Positions 5,798 to 12,418 of a DNA stretch of 15,642 nucleotides are shown here, piece by piece. Below the pieces are notes generated by a model. That model did no database searches, was not told where the DNA came from, and was given only the letters and a program-made list of their open reading frames with translations. Source of the stretch: Actinomycetota bacterium (GTDB lineage: Bacteria > Actinomycetota > Actinomycetes > Actinomycetales > Microbacteriaceae); NCBI GenBank assembly GCA_009699665.1, contig WLNS01000018.1:1-15642 (forward strand). The letters are read 5' to 3'. Numbering within the stretch: the stretch's first letter is position 1; each line of letters opens with the position of its first letter. Both the position numbers and the translations under genes were made by a program.

Positions 5798-7000
5798 ATG
5801 GTTGACCCCGTCGTCATTGTGGGGGGAGCGATGGGTGGTCTCCGCACCGCAGAATCGTTGCGACGGTCTGGCTACTCTGGTCCAATTCGTGTCTTTGGCG
5901 AAGAGCCGCACGCCCCCTACAATCGCCCACCCCTGTCTAAGGAGGTTCTGGCAGCGCGGGTAGATCACGCCGCCGTGGCCTTTCCGCAAGGGGATGCGAC
6001 CGCGGATGTCGAGTGGAATCTGGGCACACGCATTGAGCATGTAGATCTTGCCCGTTCGGTCGTCGTGGACGAGCGCGGTGACGAACACCCGTATTCTGGC
6101 GTCGTCGTGGCAACCGGATTACGGTCGCGCCATCTCGACCTGCCCGCCATGCCGACCTCGGGCGTGCACGCCGTGAGGTCTCTTGATGACGCCATCGCCC
6201 TGCGCGAAGTCCTGACCCCGGGCACCCGCATCGTCATCTACGGCGCGGGGTTTATCGGATGTGAGGTCGCCGCCACCGCCAATAAGCTCGGCGCAGAAGT
6301 GATTGTTGTCGGCAAGGGGCCGGTGCCCCTTTTGCGTCCGCTGGGAGCGCAGCTCGCATCAGACATTCAGTCGCGCCAAGAAGCGCACGGTGTGAAGTTC
6401 TTTATGAACTCGCGAATCACACGCGTTATCGGGGGTGATCGCGTGGAGAGCGTCTTGCTCGACAACGGCGTAGAAATCTGGTGCAACGCCTTTATTGAGG
6501 CGATCGGTTCCGAACCAAACGTCGAATTGCTCGACGATAACGACGTTGACCTCGATGACGGCGTCAGGGTCGATCAGAATTTACGCATCACGCGCGCAGA
6601 CGGCACCCCGTGGGCCAATGCGTTCGCCGTCGGCGATGTTGCGCGATTCCCCATTCCTAGGTTTTCCGATCGCATCCGCAGGGTTGAGCACTGGAATGTC
6701 CCCACCGAAATGGCGCGCAAGGTCGGTAAAGTCCTCGCTGCACAAATCAACGATGCCCCAGATCTCGAGGCCGAAACAAGCAAGGCTTTTGACCCCATTC
6801 CGTCGTTCTGGAGTGACCAGTTTGAGGTAAGTCTGCTCGCCTACGGGCTTATCGACGAAGCCGACCGCGTTGAGCTGCTCGAGGGGCGCGAAGGTAGTGA
6901 GTGTGTGTATGGCTACTTTATGGGCGACGACTTAGTGGGGGTCTGCGGCGTGGGAATGCGCTCAGCAGTCATGGCCTATCGAACCAAGGTAGGCCGCTAG
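5798..7000 (+). CDS. FAD-dependent NAD(P)H:ferredoxin reductase
   Basis: A 400-residue flavoprotein of the putidaredoxin-reductase/BphA4 type. It moves electrons from NAD(P)H through FAD to the adjacent ferredoxin. The first Rossmann motif is VVIVGGAMGG (5-14), followed by YNRPPLSKEVL (41-51), the GVVVATG segment (101-107), the NAD(P)-binding GAGFIG (149-154), the second FAD motif with Gly279-Asp280 in FAVGD, and RVEHW (295-299). The IPSFWSDQFE segment near 333 is also typical. The ATG at 5798 is preferred, because it puts the Rossmann motif at residue 5 and AGG lies 7 bases upstream. An in-frame TTG at 5756 would add 14 residues and overlap the ferredoxin. The usual acidic residue at the end of the second NAD-binding strand is replaced by VVGKG, so coenzyme preference is uncertain. 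Convergent with the next gene. Confidence 0.95.
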   Translation: MVDPVVIVGGAMGGLRTAESLRRSGYSGPIRVFGEEPHAPYNRPPLSKEVLAARVDHAAVAFPQGDATADVEWNLGTRIEHVDLARSVVVDERGDEHPYSGVVVATGLRSRHLDLPAMPTSGVHAVRSLDDAIALREVLTPGTRIVIYGAGFIGCEVAATANKLGAEVIVVGKGPVPLLRPLGAQLASDIQSRQEAHGVKFFMNSRITRVIGGDRVESVLLDNGVEIWCNAFIEAIGSEPNVELLDDNDVDLDDGVRVDQNLRITRADGTPWANAFAVGDVARFPIPRFSDRIRRVEHWNVPTEMARKVGKVLAAQINDAPDLEAETSKAFDPIPSFWSDQFEVSLLAYGLIDEADRVELLEGREGSECVYGYFMGDDLVGVCGVGMRSAVMAYRTKVGR

Positions 7001-7050
7001 GTGTGCACCGAATGCGACAGCTTGATGCTGAATAGGCGACTCAGTCCACA

Positions 7051-7929
7051 CTAGATAATCGGCGCCCGACCAGCTCGAGCCATTCGCCCGATGGTTCGCG
7101 CCCGCAGCCGTGATCGACCACCCGGATTCACCCGGAGTCCCTCACGCACGCCGCTCCACCACGCGCGCAGTCCCTGCGGGTTTCTGAGCCACCGAAGGTG
7201 CTGAACGACAGCCCAATTGACCACGTAAAAAAAGCCCCAAACGGCAGGCAGGTTGCGCCTGGCCAACCAGACGCGATTGCGGGCGTTGAGCCGGTAGTAG
7301 TCGGCGTGCCGCGTGGGCGACACCACCGGATGCTCGACCGCGAGGTCTGCGGCATACCAGACCCGATAGCCGGCATTCCACACTCGCCACGCCAACTCGA
7401 TTCCCTCGTGGGCGTAAAAATAAGGATCGCCCCATCCGCCCATGGCGTCAAAAACTTTGCGGGGCATCACGAGTGCGCCCTCCCACACGAGCATGCAGGT
7501 GCTCGACCGATGAGCATCGCCCTTACGGATGCGAGGAATCCAGCGTCGCGGAGCGGGTGCTCCGCCGGCACCGTCGACTCGAGGTTGGATGAGGCCGACG
7601 TCGGGACGCTCCGCCAGAAGGTTGAGGGAACGCGCCAAGAAATCGTCTGCGAGCAACCGTGCATCGTCGTCGAGAAAAAGCAGATAGTCGCCTGCCACAT
7701 GCGGCACGCCCGCGTTGCGACCGGCAGGAATTCCTACGTTCTCGAGCAGGCCCACACCTGTCACGCCGCGTGGCAATCCCTTCGGCTGCCACCCGTTGCC
7801 AACTACCGCGATGTTCACCGCGACGCCGCGCTGCGACTGAACACTCGCGATCGCACGGGAAAGTTCCTCGGGTCGCTGGCCCATGGTGAGCAGGACCACT
7901 CCCACGGTGGGCGTCGAACTAGCGGACAC
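7051..7929 (-). CDS. Family 2 glycosyltransferase
   Basis: A soluble GT-A glycosyltransferase of 292 residues. VGVVLLT opens the nucleotide-binding fold, GIPAGRNAG (67-75) and FLDDDA (85-90, the metal-binding DxD) follow, and HEGIELAWRVW (174-184) carries the acceptor-side acidic residue, as in rhamnosyltransferase-like family 2 enzymes. It would transfer a sugar from a nucleotide donor to an envelope acceptor at the cytoplasmic face. Start choice: the GTG at 7929 overlaps the upstream phosphatidyltransferase gene by 11 bases and has GGCGAG close by. A TTG at 7962 would give 303 residues but overlaps by 44 bases and has no ribosome-binding site. It is the last gene of a three-gene operon with a CDP-alcohol phosphatidyltransferase and another family 2 enzyme. 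Donor and acceptor are unknown. Confidence 0.9.
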   Translation of the reverse strand: MSASSTPTVGVVLLTMGQRPEELSRAIASVQSQRGVAVNIAVVGNGWQPKGLPRGVTGVGLLENVGIPAGRNAGVPHVAGDYLLFLDDDARLLADDFLARSLNLLAERPDVGLIQPRVDGAGGAPAPRRWIPRIRKGDAHRSSTCMLVWEGALVMPRKVFDAMGGWGDPYFYAHEGIELAWRVWNAGYRVWYAADLAVEHPVVSPTRHADYYRLNARNRVWLARRNLPAVWGFFYVVNWAVVQHLRWLRNPQGLRAWWSGVREGLRVNPGGRSRLRARTIGRMARAGRAPII

Positions 7930-8704
7930 GCGCGCTCGCCATGATCGCCACGAAGTGCCCAACGAGGGACAGCAATGCCAGCGGAGTCATGATGATGAGC
8001 AGCCATTGGGTCGACACCTGCTGCCCGATAAATATGCCGACGACCGAGAAGGCCAGCGCAACCATGGTGAGTTCAACGGAGTGAAAGAGTCGATAGAACG
8101 GAATGAACCGGGCAGCCGTTCGCAGACGACGCATCAGCGATGTGGTGGGCACCTTCTCGCCGCGCGAATCGGCAAGCTTGGTGAGACCCGCGTGTGCACG
8201 CGCCACGTGCACCATGTCATTGAGTGCCTTATTGAGAATGATGACGACCGCGAGCGAAAGCCCGAGCGTGGTCCAGACATATCCCGATTCCGAGAGCGGC
8301 AAGGTGGCCGCCCGAAGTCCCAGAGCAATCGGTATCAGGGCCTCGGTTGTGTAGTGCCCTACCTTGTCAAGGAATACGCCCGCCGGAGACTTCGTTTGGC
8401 GCCAGCGGGCAACCTCACCATCGCTGCAATCCACGAGCATCTGCAGTTGACCCAGAAGAACCGCCAACACCGGCCCCCAGATGCCGGGAATGAGAAGGGC
8501 CGCGGCCGTCGACCAACCGACGAGGATCATCACGCCGGTCACGCCGTTGGCACTCACCGGCGTGCGCACGAGAAGCCACGTGAGATAGGGCGAGAGGTCG
8601 CGCAGGTACAGCGACGCGGTCCAGTGTTCGGCGTTTGCCCGCAGGCGTACCTCGGGAGGCTGCGTGACACGACGAAGCTCGGCTAAAGATGTCGGATTCG
8701 TCAC
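7919..8704 (-). CDS. CDP-alcohol phosphatidyltransferase family membrane protein
   Basis: A 261-residue integral membrane enzyme that would transfer a phosphoalcohol from a CDP-activated donor, or a phosphatidyl group, to an alcohol. The signature D-xx-D-G-xx-A-R-(x8)-G-xxx-D-xxx-D is present as Asp92, Asp95-Gly96, Ala99-Arg100, Gly109 and Asp113, but the final position is His117, not Asp (segment GVFLDKVGHY). In characterised members the last Asp is proposed as catalytic base, so the change is notable. About six hydrophobic helices are visible; the N-terminal 50 residues are hydrophilic. It starts at a GTG with GGAAGG upstream, 3 bases after the stop of the preceding glycosyltransferase gene, and overlaps the next gene. 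The lipid made is unknown; sandwiching between two glycosyltransferases suggests a glycosylated phospholipid or lipid-linked polymer. Confidence 0.9.
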   Translation of the reverse strand: MTNPTSLAELRRVTQPPEVRLRANAEHWTASLYLRDLSPYLTWLLVRTPVSANGVTGVMILVGWSTAAALLIPGIWGPVLAVLLGQLQMLVDCSDGEVARWRQTKSPAGVFLDKVGHYTTEALIPIALGLRAATLPLSESGYVWTTLGLSLAVVIILNKALNDMVHVARAHAGLTKLADSRGEKVPTTSLMRRLRTAARFIPFYRLFHSVELTMVALAFSVVGIFIGQQVSTQWLLIIMTPLALLSLVGHFVAIMASARVR

Positions 8705-8707
8705 GCT

Positions 8708-9766
8708 CTACCTTCCCGTACGCGTTGTCACGTCGGGATTGAGCCGGGCTATTCCCAGCAGAAAGCCGAGTCCCCATGACACGTGAATACAAGGCAAGAC
8801 TATGAGAAACCAGGCCCGCGCACGCAGGCCAAGCCGTCGACCGGCAATAAGAGACGCCAACACGACGAAGATTACGTATGCTGCCGGAATGAGCCAGCCC
8901 CCTAACAGCAGCGGTTGTTGGCTCAGCGCCAGCTGTACGACTCCCCCGATGCCCACAATGACACCGACCAGTATTCCGATAACGGCCAGCGGTGGCACGA
9001 GATATCGAACCGAACCTCCGGTGCCGTTATTGCGCGTCAGTTCGGCTCGCCACAGACCCGTCGCAAACATCTGGCGAGCAAGTGTGCGCACGCTTGACCG
9101 TGGGCGATAGGCCACCTTGAGATCGGGGGTGAACCACACCTTTCCGCCCGCTCTGCGAAGTCGCTGATTCAACTCCCAGTCCTGGCCGCGCTTGATGTGT
9201 TCGTCGAAGAGTCCCGCGCGTTCAATTCGATCGCGTTGAAAGACGCCGAGATAGACCGTTTCAGCCTCGCCCTCCGGACCGCCCACATGCAGGCGGGTGC
9301 CGCCCAGCCCGACGCGCGTGCCGTAGGCGCGGGCGACGGCATGCTCAAAAGGCGTATGGCCCTGAGCGTCCATGATGCCGCCGACGTTATCGGCGTCTGT
9401 CGCCACAATGGTCGCAACCGCGATGCGTGCATAATCCGGCGGAAGCACTGAGTGGGCATCAACCCGAATGATAACGGGATAGCTCGAGTTTCGAATCGCG
9501 AGATTGAGTCCCGCTGGAGTCGACCCTTCGGGATTATCGATGACGCGAATTCTCTTGTCGCGGCGACCGAGTGCGGCAACCAACTCAGTGGTGCCGTCAA
9601 TGCTGGGGCCGACAGCAATGGTGATGTCCCAAGCACCGGTGAAATCCTGCGCCAGAAGGCTCTCAACCGCCTGCGTAACGTTTGCCACGTCGTTCAGAAC
9701 GGGCATGACATACGAGACCCCGGGCGACGCCGTGCGTTCATTGGGTGCGACGCCCCTAGCCGACAT
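8708..9766 (-). CDS. Family 2 glycosyltransferase with C-terminal membrane helices
   Basis: A 352-residue glycosyltransferase resembling succinoglycan ExoA-type enzymes. The GT-A domain begins at VSYVMPVLND (17-26). GSTPAGLNLAIR lies at 81-92. The metal-binding DxD position reads RVDAH (101-105), so Asp103-Ala-His replaces a second Asp. GQDWELNQRL (194-203) is the acceptor/base motif. Three hydrophobic segments follow at about 258-286, 290-312 and 320-345, anchoring it in the cytoplasmic membrane. The ATG at 9766 has GAGGAAG upstream. It is the first gene of the operon with a CDP-alcohol phosphatidyltransferase and a second glycosyltransferase, and follows the terminator of the htrA-like gene, so it must have its own promoter. 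I infer sugar transfer to a lipid or membrane-linked carrier. Confidence 0.92.
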   Translation of the reverse strand: MSARGVAPNERTASPGVSYVMPVLNDVANVTQAVESLLAQDFTGAWDITIAVGPSIDGTTELVAALGRRDKRIRVIDNPEGSTPAGLNLAIRNSSYPVIIRVDAHSVLPPDYARIAVATIVATDADNVGGIMDAQGHTPFEHAVARAYGTRVGLGGTRLHVGGPEGEAETVYLGVFQRDRIERAGLFDEHIKRGQDWELNQRLRRAGGKVWFTPDLKVAYRPRSSVRTLARQMFATGLWRAELTRNNGTGGSVRYLVPPLAVIGILVGVIVGIGGVVQLALSQQPLLLGGWLIPAAYVIFVVLASLIAGRRLGLRARAWFLIVLPCIHVSWGLGFLLGIARLNPDVTTRTGR

Positions 9767-9815
9767 GTGCTTCCTCGTTGCCCATCAGTGTTGCCCTCAA
9801 GCCTACCAAGTCGCC

Positions 9816-9859
9816 AAAAAGAGAATCGGGGCCGCCCCCTTGCCTAGGGCGGCCCCGAT
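9816..9859 (-). terminator. Rho-independent terminator of the htrA-like gene
   Basis: A perfect 13-bp stem (arms 9825-9837 and 9847-9859, GGGGCCGCCC core) with a 9-nt loop lies 11 bases past the stop codon. On the minus strand it is followed by TTCTCTTTTT (9825-9816). There is no T-run on the plus side, so it serves leftward transcription only and separates the protease gene from the glycosyltransferase operon. Confidence 0.93.
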
Positions 9860-9870
9860 ATAACACCGGG

Positions 9871-11298
9871 CTACTTAAACTCGCCCAGTGTGACGGTGAT
9901 CGTTTGCGTCTTGCCTCCGCGAACAATCACAAGATCTGTTGTCGAACCTGCCGCCAGATTACGCACCTGAGCTGTGAGATCGCTGGAATCAGAAACCGGC
10001 ACTCCGTTAATCGAAATAACGATGTCACCAGCCTTCATTCCCGCTCGCTCGGCAGCTCCACCCGACACAACCTCTTTGATGACAGCGCCCACGATGGTGC
10101 TGCCCTTCTCGGCGGCTTCGTCAGCCACGCTGGCACCGAGAAGGCCGTGGGATGCCTTGCCCGTCGCAATGATCTCACCGGTTACGCGCTTGGCGAGATT
10201 CGAGGGAAGCGCGAAGCCCACGCCGATGTTTCCACCGGAGCTCGAACTGCCCGCGCTGGCGATGGCGACGTTGATGCCGATAAGTCGGCCCTTCGAGTCC
10301 AAGAGCGCGCCACCGCTATTTCCGGGGTTGATGGCCGCATCGGTTTGGATGACGGGTAGTGAAATGGAAGCCTGCGGAGTCTGCGACTGTCCCTGACCCT
10401 GACCCTGTCCGAAGTCAAAATTCCACTGATCAAAGGGGTTCGTTTGATCCGGTGTCGTTGAGTCCTGTTGGTCTGGAACAGCGCTGCTGCCGATCTGAAT
10501 GCTGCGATTCAGAGCGCTCACGATACCCGTCGTCACGGTTCCGGCGAGTCCCAGTGGCGCCCCCATGGCGATGGTCAGATCGCCAACGTTCAGCTTGCTG
10601 GAATCAGCCCACTCAATGGGTGTCCAATCGGACACGCCATCAACCTTGAGCACCGCCAGGTCGACCGTGGGATCGGTGCCAACAACTTTGGCGCTGAAGA
10701 GACGGCCCTGACTGTCTCGAACCTGCCAGGTGGCTTCGTTCGTGGCGCCGTCCAGTGTCACGACGTGATTGTTTGTCACGATGTAGCCGTCGCTCGAGAG
10801 AACGACTCCGGATCCACTTCCCGCTGCTTGCGAGCTCTCGACCATAATGGTCACCACACTGGGTGACGCCTTAGCCGCCACTGCCGTGATGTCATTAACC
10901 GCGGCAGCATTATTGATCACGACGCCCTGGTTTGGGTTGGCTGCCACCGACTGACTCGCCGAGTCGCGGGTGAGCAACACGGCGATTCCAGCACCCGATG
11001 CACCGCCCAAGACGGCACCGGCCACGAGGGCAGCCACGAGAGGAACGACGAGTCGTCGCTGCCCTGAGGGGGTCACCTTTTCCGAAGACGGTTTAACGAA
11101 CGCCGGCGGAATTGTTCCCGCGGCCGACGATGTGCGGGGCGCCGTGCGGATAGCGGCGGAACCACTTGCGCGCGGCGTGTATGACGTGGCACGCTCTCGC
11201 GCCGCCTTCGCTCGGGATGGTGGGGTATCAGAAGTTTGCGATGAAGTTTCGTTCGAGGCCGGCGCTGCCGGTGTGAAATCCTCGGGGGTCTCAGTCAT
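9871..11298 (-). CDS. HtrA/DegP-like membrane-anchored serine protease with PDZ domain
   Basis: A 475-residue envelope-quality-control protease (family S1C). A disordered, Pro/Ser/Thr/Ala-rich cytoplasmic tail (1-80) precedes one membrane helix (about 83-110). The trypsin-like domain (about 135-350) has an intact triad: His178 in VTNNHVV, Asp213 in TVDLAVLKV and Ser328 in GNSGGALL. One C-terminal PDZ domain (about 384-470) includes AGMKAGDIVISINGVPV. A Gln/Gly/Asp-rich insertion with GQGQGQGQ lies around 277-308. Topology places the protease outside the membrane, as in mycobacterial HtrA/PepD proteins. The ATG at 11298 has AAAGGAG 8 bases upstream; an in-frame TTG at 11316 would swallow that ribosome-binding site and is rejected. 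A strong terminator follows the stop. Symbols such as htrA, degP or pepD would all be generic here. Confidence 0.93.
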   Translation of the reverse strand: MTETPEDFTPAAPASNETSSQTSDTPPSRAKAARERATSYTPRASGSAAIRTAPRTSSAAGTIPPAFVKPSSEKVTPSGQRRLVVPLVAALVAGAVLGGASGAGIAVLLTRDSASQSVAANPNQGVVINNAAAVNDITAVAAKASPSVVTIMVESSQAAGSGSGVVLSSDGYIVTNNHVVTLDGATNEATWQVRDSQGRLFSAKVVGTDPTVDLAVLKVDGVSDWTPIEWADSSKLNVGDLTIAMGAPLGLAGTVTTGIVSALNRSIQIGSSAVPDQQDSTTPDQTNPFDQWNFDFGQGQGQGQSQTPQASISLPVIQTDAAINPGNSGGALLDSKGRLIGINVAIASAGSSSSGGNIGVGFALPSNLAKRVTGEIIATGKASHGLLGASVADEAAEKGSTIVGAVIKEVVSGGAAERAGMKAGDIVISINGVPVSDSSDLTAQVRNLAAGSTTDLVIVRGGKTQTITVTLGEFK

Positions 11299-11300
11299 GT

Positions 11301-11324
11301 GAGGTGCTCCTTTCAAGCACCCTC
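11301..11324 (-). promoter_or_regulatory. Hairpin over the htrA Shine-Dalgarno
   Basis: In the minus-strand leader, GGTGCT (11321-11316) can pair with AGCACC (11308-11303) around a 7-nt loop. Two further pairs are possible past a bulged base. The Shine-Dalgarno AAGGAG (11312-11307) is mostly in the loop with its last bases in the stem, directly before the ATG at 11298. It could modulate translation, but a 6-bp stem with an exposed loop may have little effect. Confidence 0.3.
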
Positions 11325-11403
11325 AGACTGTCGCACGAAACTGTGTGAAACCTATGACAAATCTGAGCGTACTCTGGGAGTTTATCCGGGATCCCGCAGA
11401 CGC

Positions 11404-12363
11404 CTAGCCACCCTCTGGGCAGTGCCTATCGACACAGAATGAAGAAACGAGTGCACGGGAGAATGTCGAAATAACCACCTGAACGGGAGCGGACGCAACA
11501 GAAATCTCGCCCGACACCGAGCGCCAGGGGTAGCCAGAGAACCGGTAGCTCGCGCGATAGTAAGCGCTCACCCTCGCTTCGAAAACGCCCAGCCGTTCAT
11601 AAATGTGAGAGGTGGCTGTTGACGAAAACTCTGCCGCGAGACGGGCCGCCCAACTCGAGCCGGCATCCACGGTATCCCTCTGCGCGCCGTCCCCAAAACT
11701 CCACAGATAGTGAACGGGGGTGAACGCGACGTCAACCTGCCAACCGAGCACAACACCCGTCACGGTGTGCTGACGCGCCCCCGCCAGCATGTTCGTGGGT
11801 AGCCCCAAAACAGACCAACCCGACGGCTCGGTCGAGATGGTCGGCGTCTCAGGAACGAAGTGGCGAAGATCCGCTAGGTTCAATTCCGGAATCTCGGGAA
11901 CGGGCTGAACAGGAGGTACTCTCTCGGGTGTGCAGTACCACGGTAAGGCGACAAGTGGAGAGCACGTTGGTGCGTGGTAGTTGCCCGACGTCGGTGGACG
12001 TGCAGCCGTCGGTCGGGTGGACCCGCCGCTCGACGTGCCCGAGCCGGGTGTTCCGGGTCGCCCGGGCGAGGCGGGATAGCGAATACCGGCCCAAATGTCG
12101 ATGCCACCCGGTGACGTCGCCGCGCCAGAGCACGTAACGCGAAAAGGGCAATCGGTCGCTTGCGCTGTTTCGGCACGCAATCCGGTGGTTGCCTGCATGG
12201 CAGTGCAGAGCAAAACACTCAGAGCAGATGCCGCCAGAAACCCGACGGTTCGCCGCGTCGAGACCGAAAGAATTCTGCGCCCCCGCGGATGTCTCTGCCT
12301 CGGGACGTTTCGTGTTCTCAGAGAATCTCTTCGCGCTTGCTCGGGGCTGAGTGTCATCGGCAT
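11404..12363 (-). CDS. Secreted proline-rich PKD-like protein
   Basis: A 319-residue protein with no enzymatic motif that I recognise. A long basic N-region (1-38) leads into a hydrophobic segment (about 40-57, FLAASALSVLLC), consistent with an export signal or a membrane anchor. A Gly/Pro/Ser/Thr-rich low-complexity linker covers about 85-125, then a VPPVQPVPEIPEL stretch. The C-terminal part has a PKD-like core with YLWSFGDG, followed by TATSHIYERLGVFEARV, the usual strand-loop-strand pattern of PKD folds. The layout (an ADLRHFVPETP-type segment, then WSVLGLPTNM, then PKD-like strands) matches secreted PKD proteins I associate with Microbacteriaceae. Cysteines flank the linker and lie near the C-terminus (SFCVDRHC). 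The ATG at 12363 has no Shine-Dalgarno; a leaderless start is possible. Probably a surface or cell-wall protein; function unknown. Confidence 0.8.
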   Translation of the reverse strand: MPMTLSPEQARRDSLRTRNVPRQRHPRGRRILSVSTRRTVGFLAASALSVLLCTAMQATTGLRAETAQATDCPFRVTCSGAATSPGGIDIWAGIRYPASPGRPGTPGSGTSSGGSTRPTAARPPTSGNYHAPTCSPLVALPWYCTPERVPPVQPVPEIPELNLADLRHFVPETPTISTEPSGWSVLGLPTNMLAGARQHTVTGVVLGWQVDVAFTPVHYLWSFGDGAQRDTVDAGSSWAARLAAEFSSTATSHIYERLGVFEARVSAYYRASYRFSGYPWRSVSGEISVASAPVQVVISTFSRALVSSFCVDRHCPEGG

Positions 12364-12370
12364 GCGGCCG

Positions 12371-12400
12371 AGGGTATCGACGCGACCACACGTGCGTCAG
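12371..12400 (-). promoter_or_regulatory. Candidate leaderless promoter of the PKD-like gene
   Basis: On the minus strand CTGACG (12400-12395) and TACCCT (12376-12371) are separated by 18 bases, and TACCCT ends 7 bases before the ATG at 12363. A TANNNT box at that distance, with no Shine-Dalgarno, is the usual layout of leaderless actinobacterial transcripts. Match to consensus is modest. Confidence 0.35.
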
Positions 12401-12418
12401 ATACTTTCCACAGTCTAT

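Noticed and set aside
7001..7050. Terminator between the convergent reductase and glycosyltransferase genes
   Set aside because: Only a 4-bp CAGC/GCTG hairpin with no T-run is visible.
7883..8686. A 267-codon plus-strand frame
   Set aside because: Mirror of the CDP-alcohol phosphatidyltransferase gene, which carries the diagnostic motif; the mirror is charged and low in hydrophobic core.
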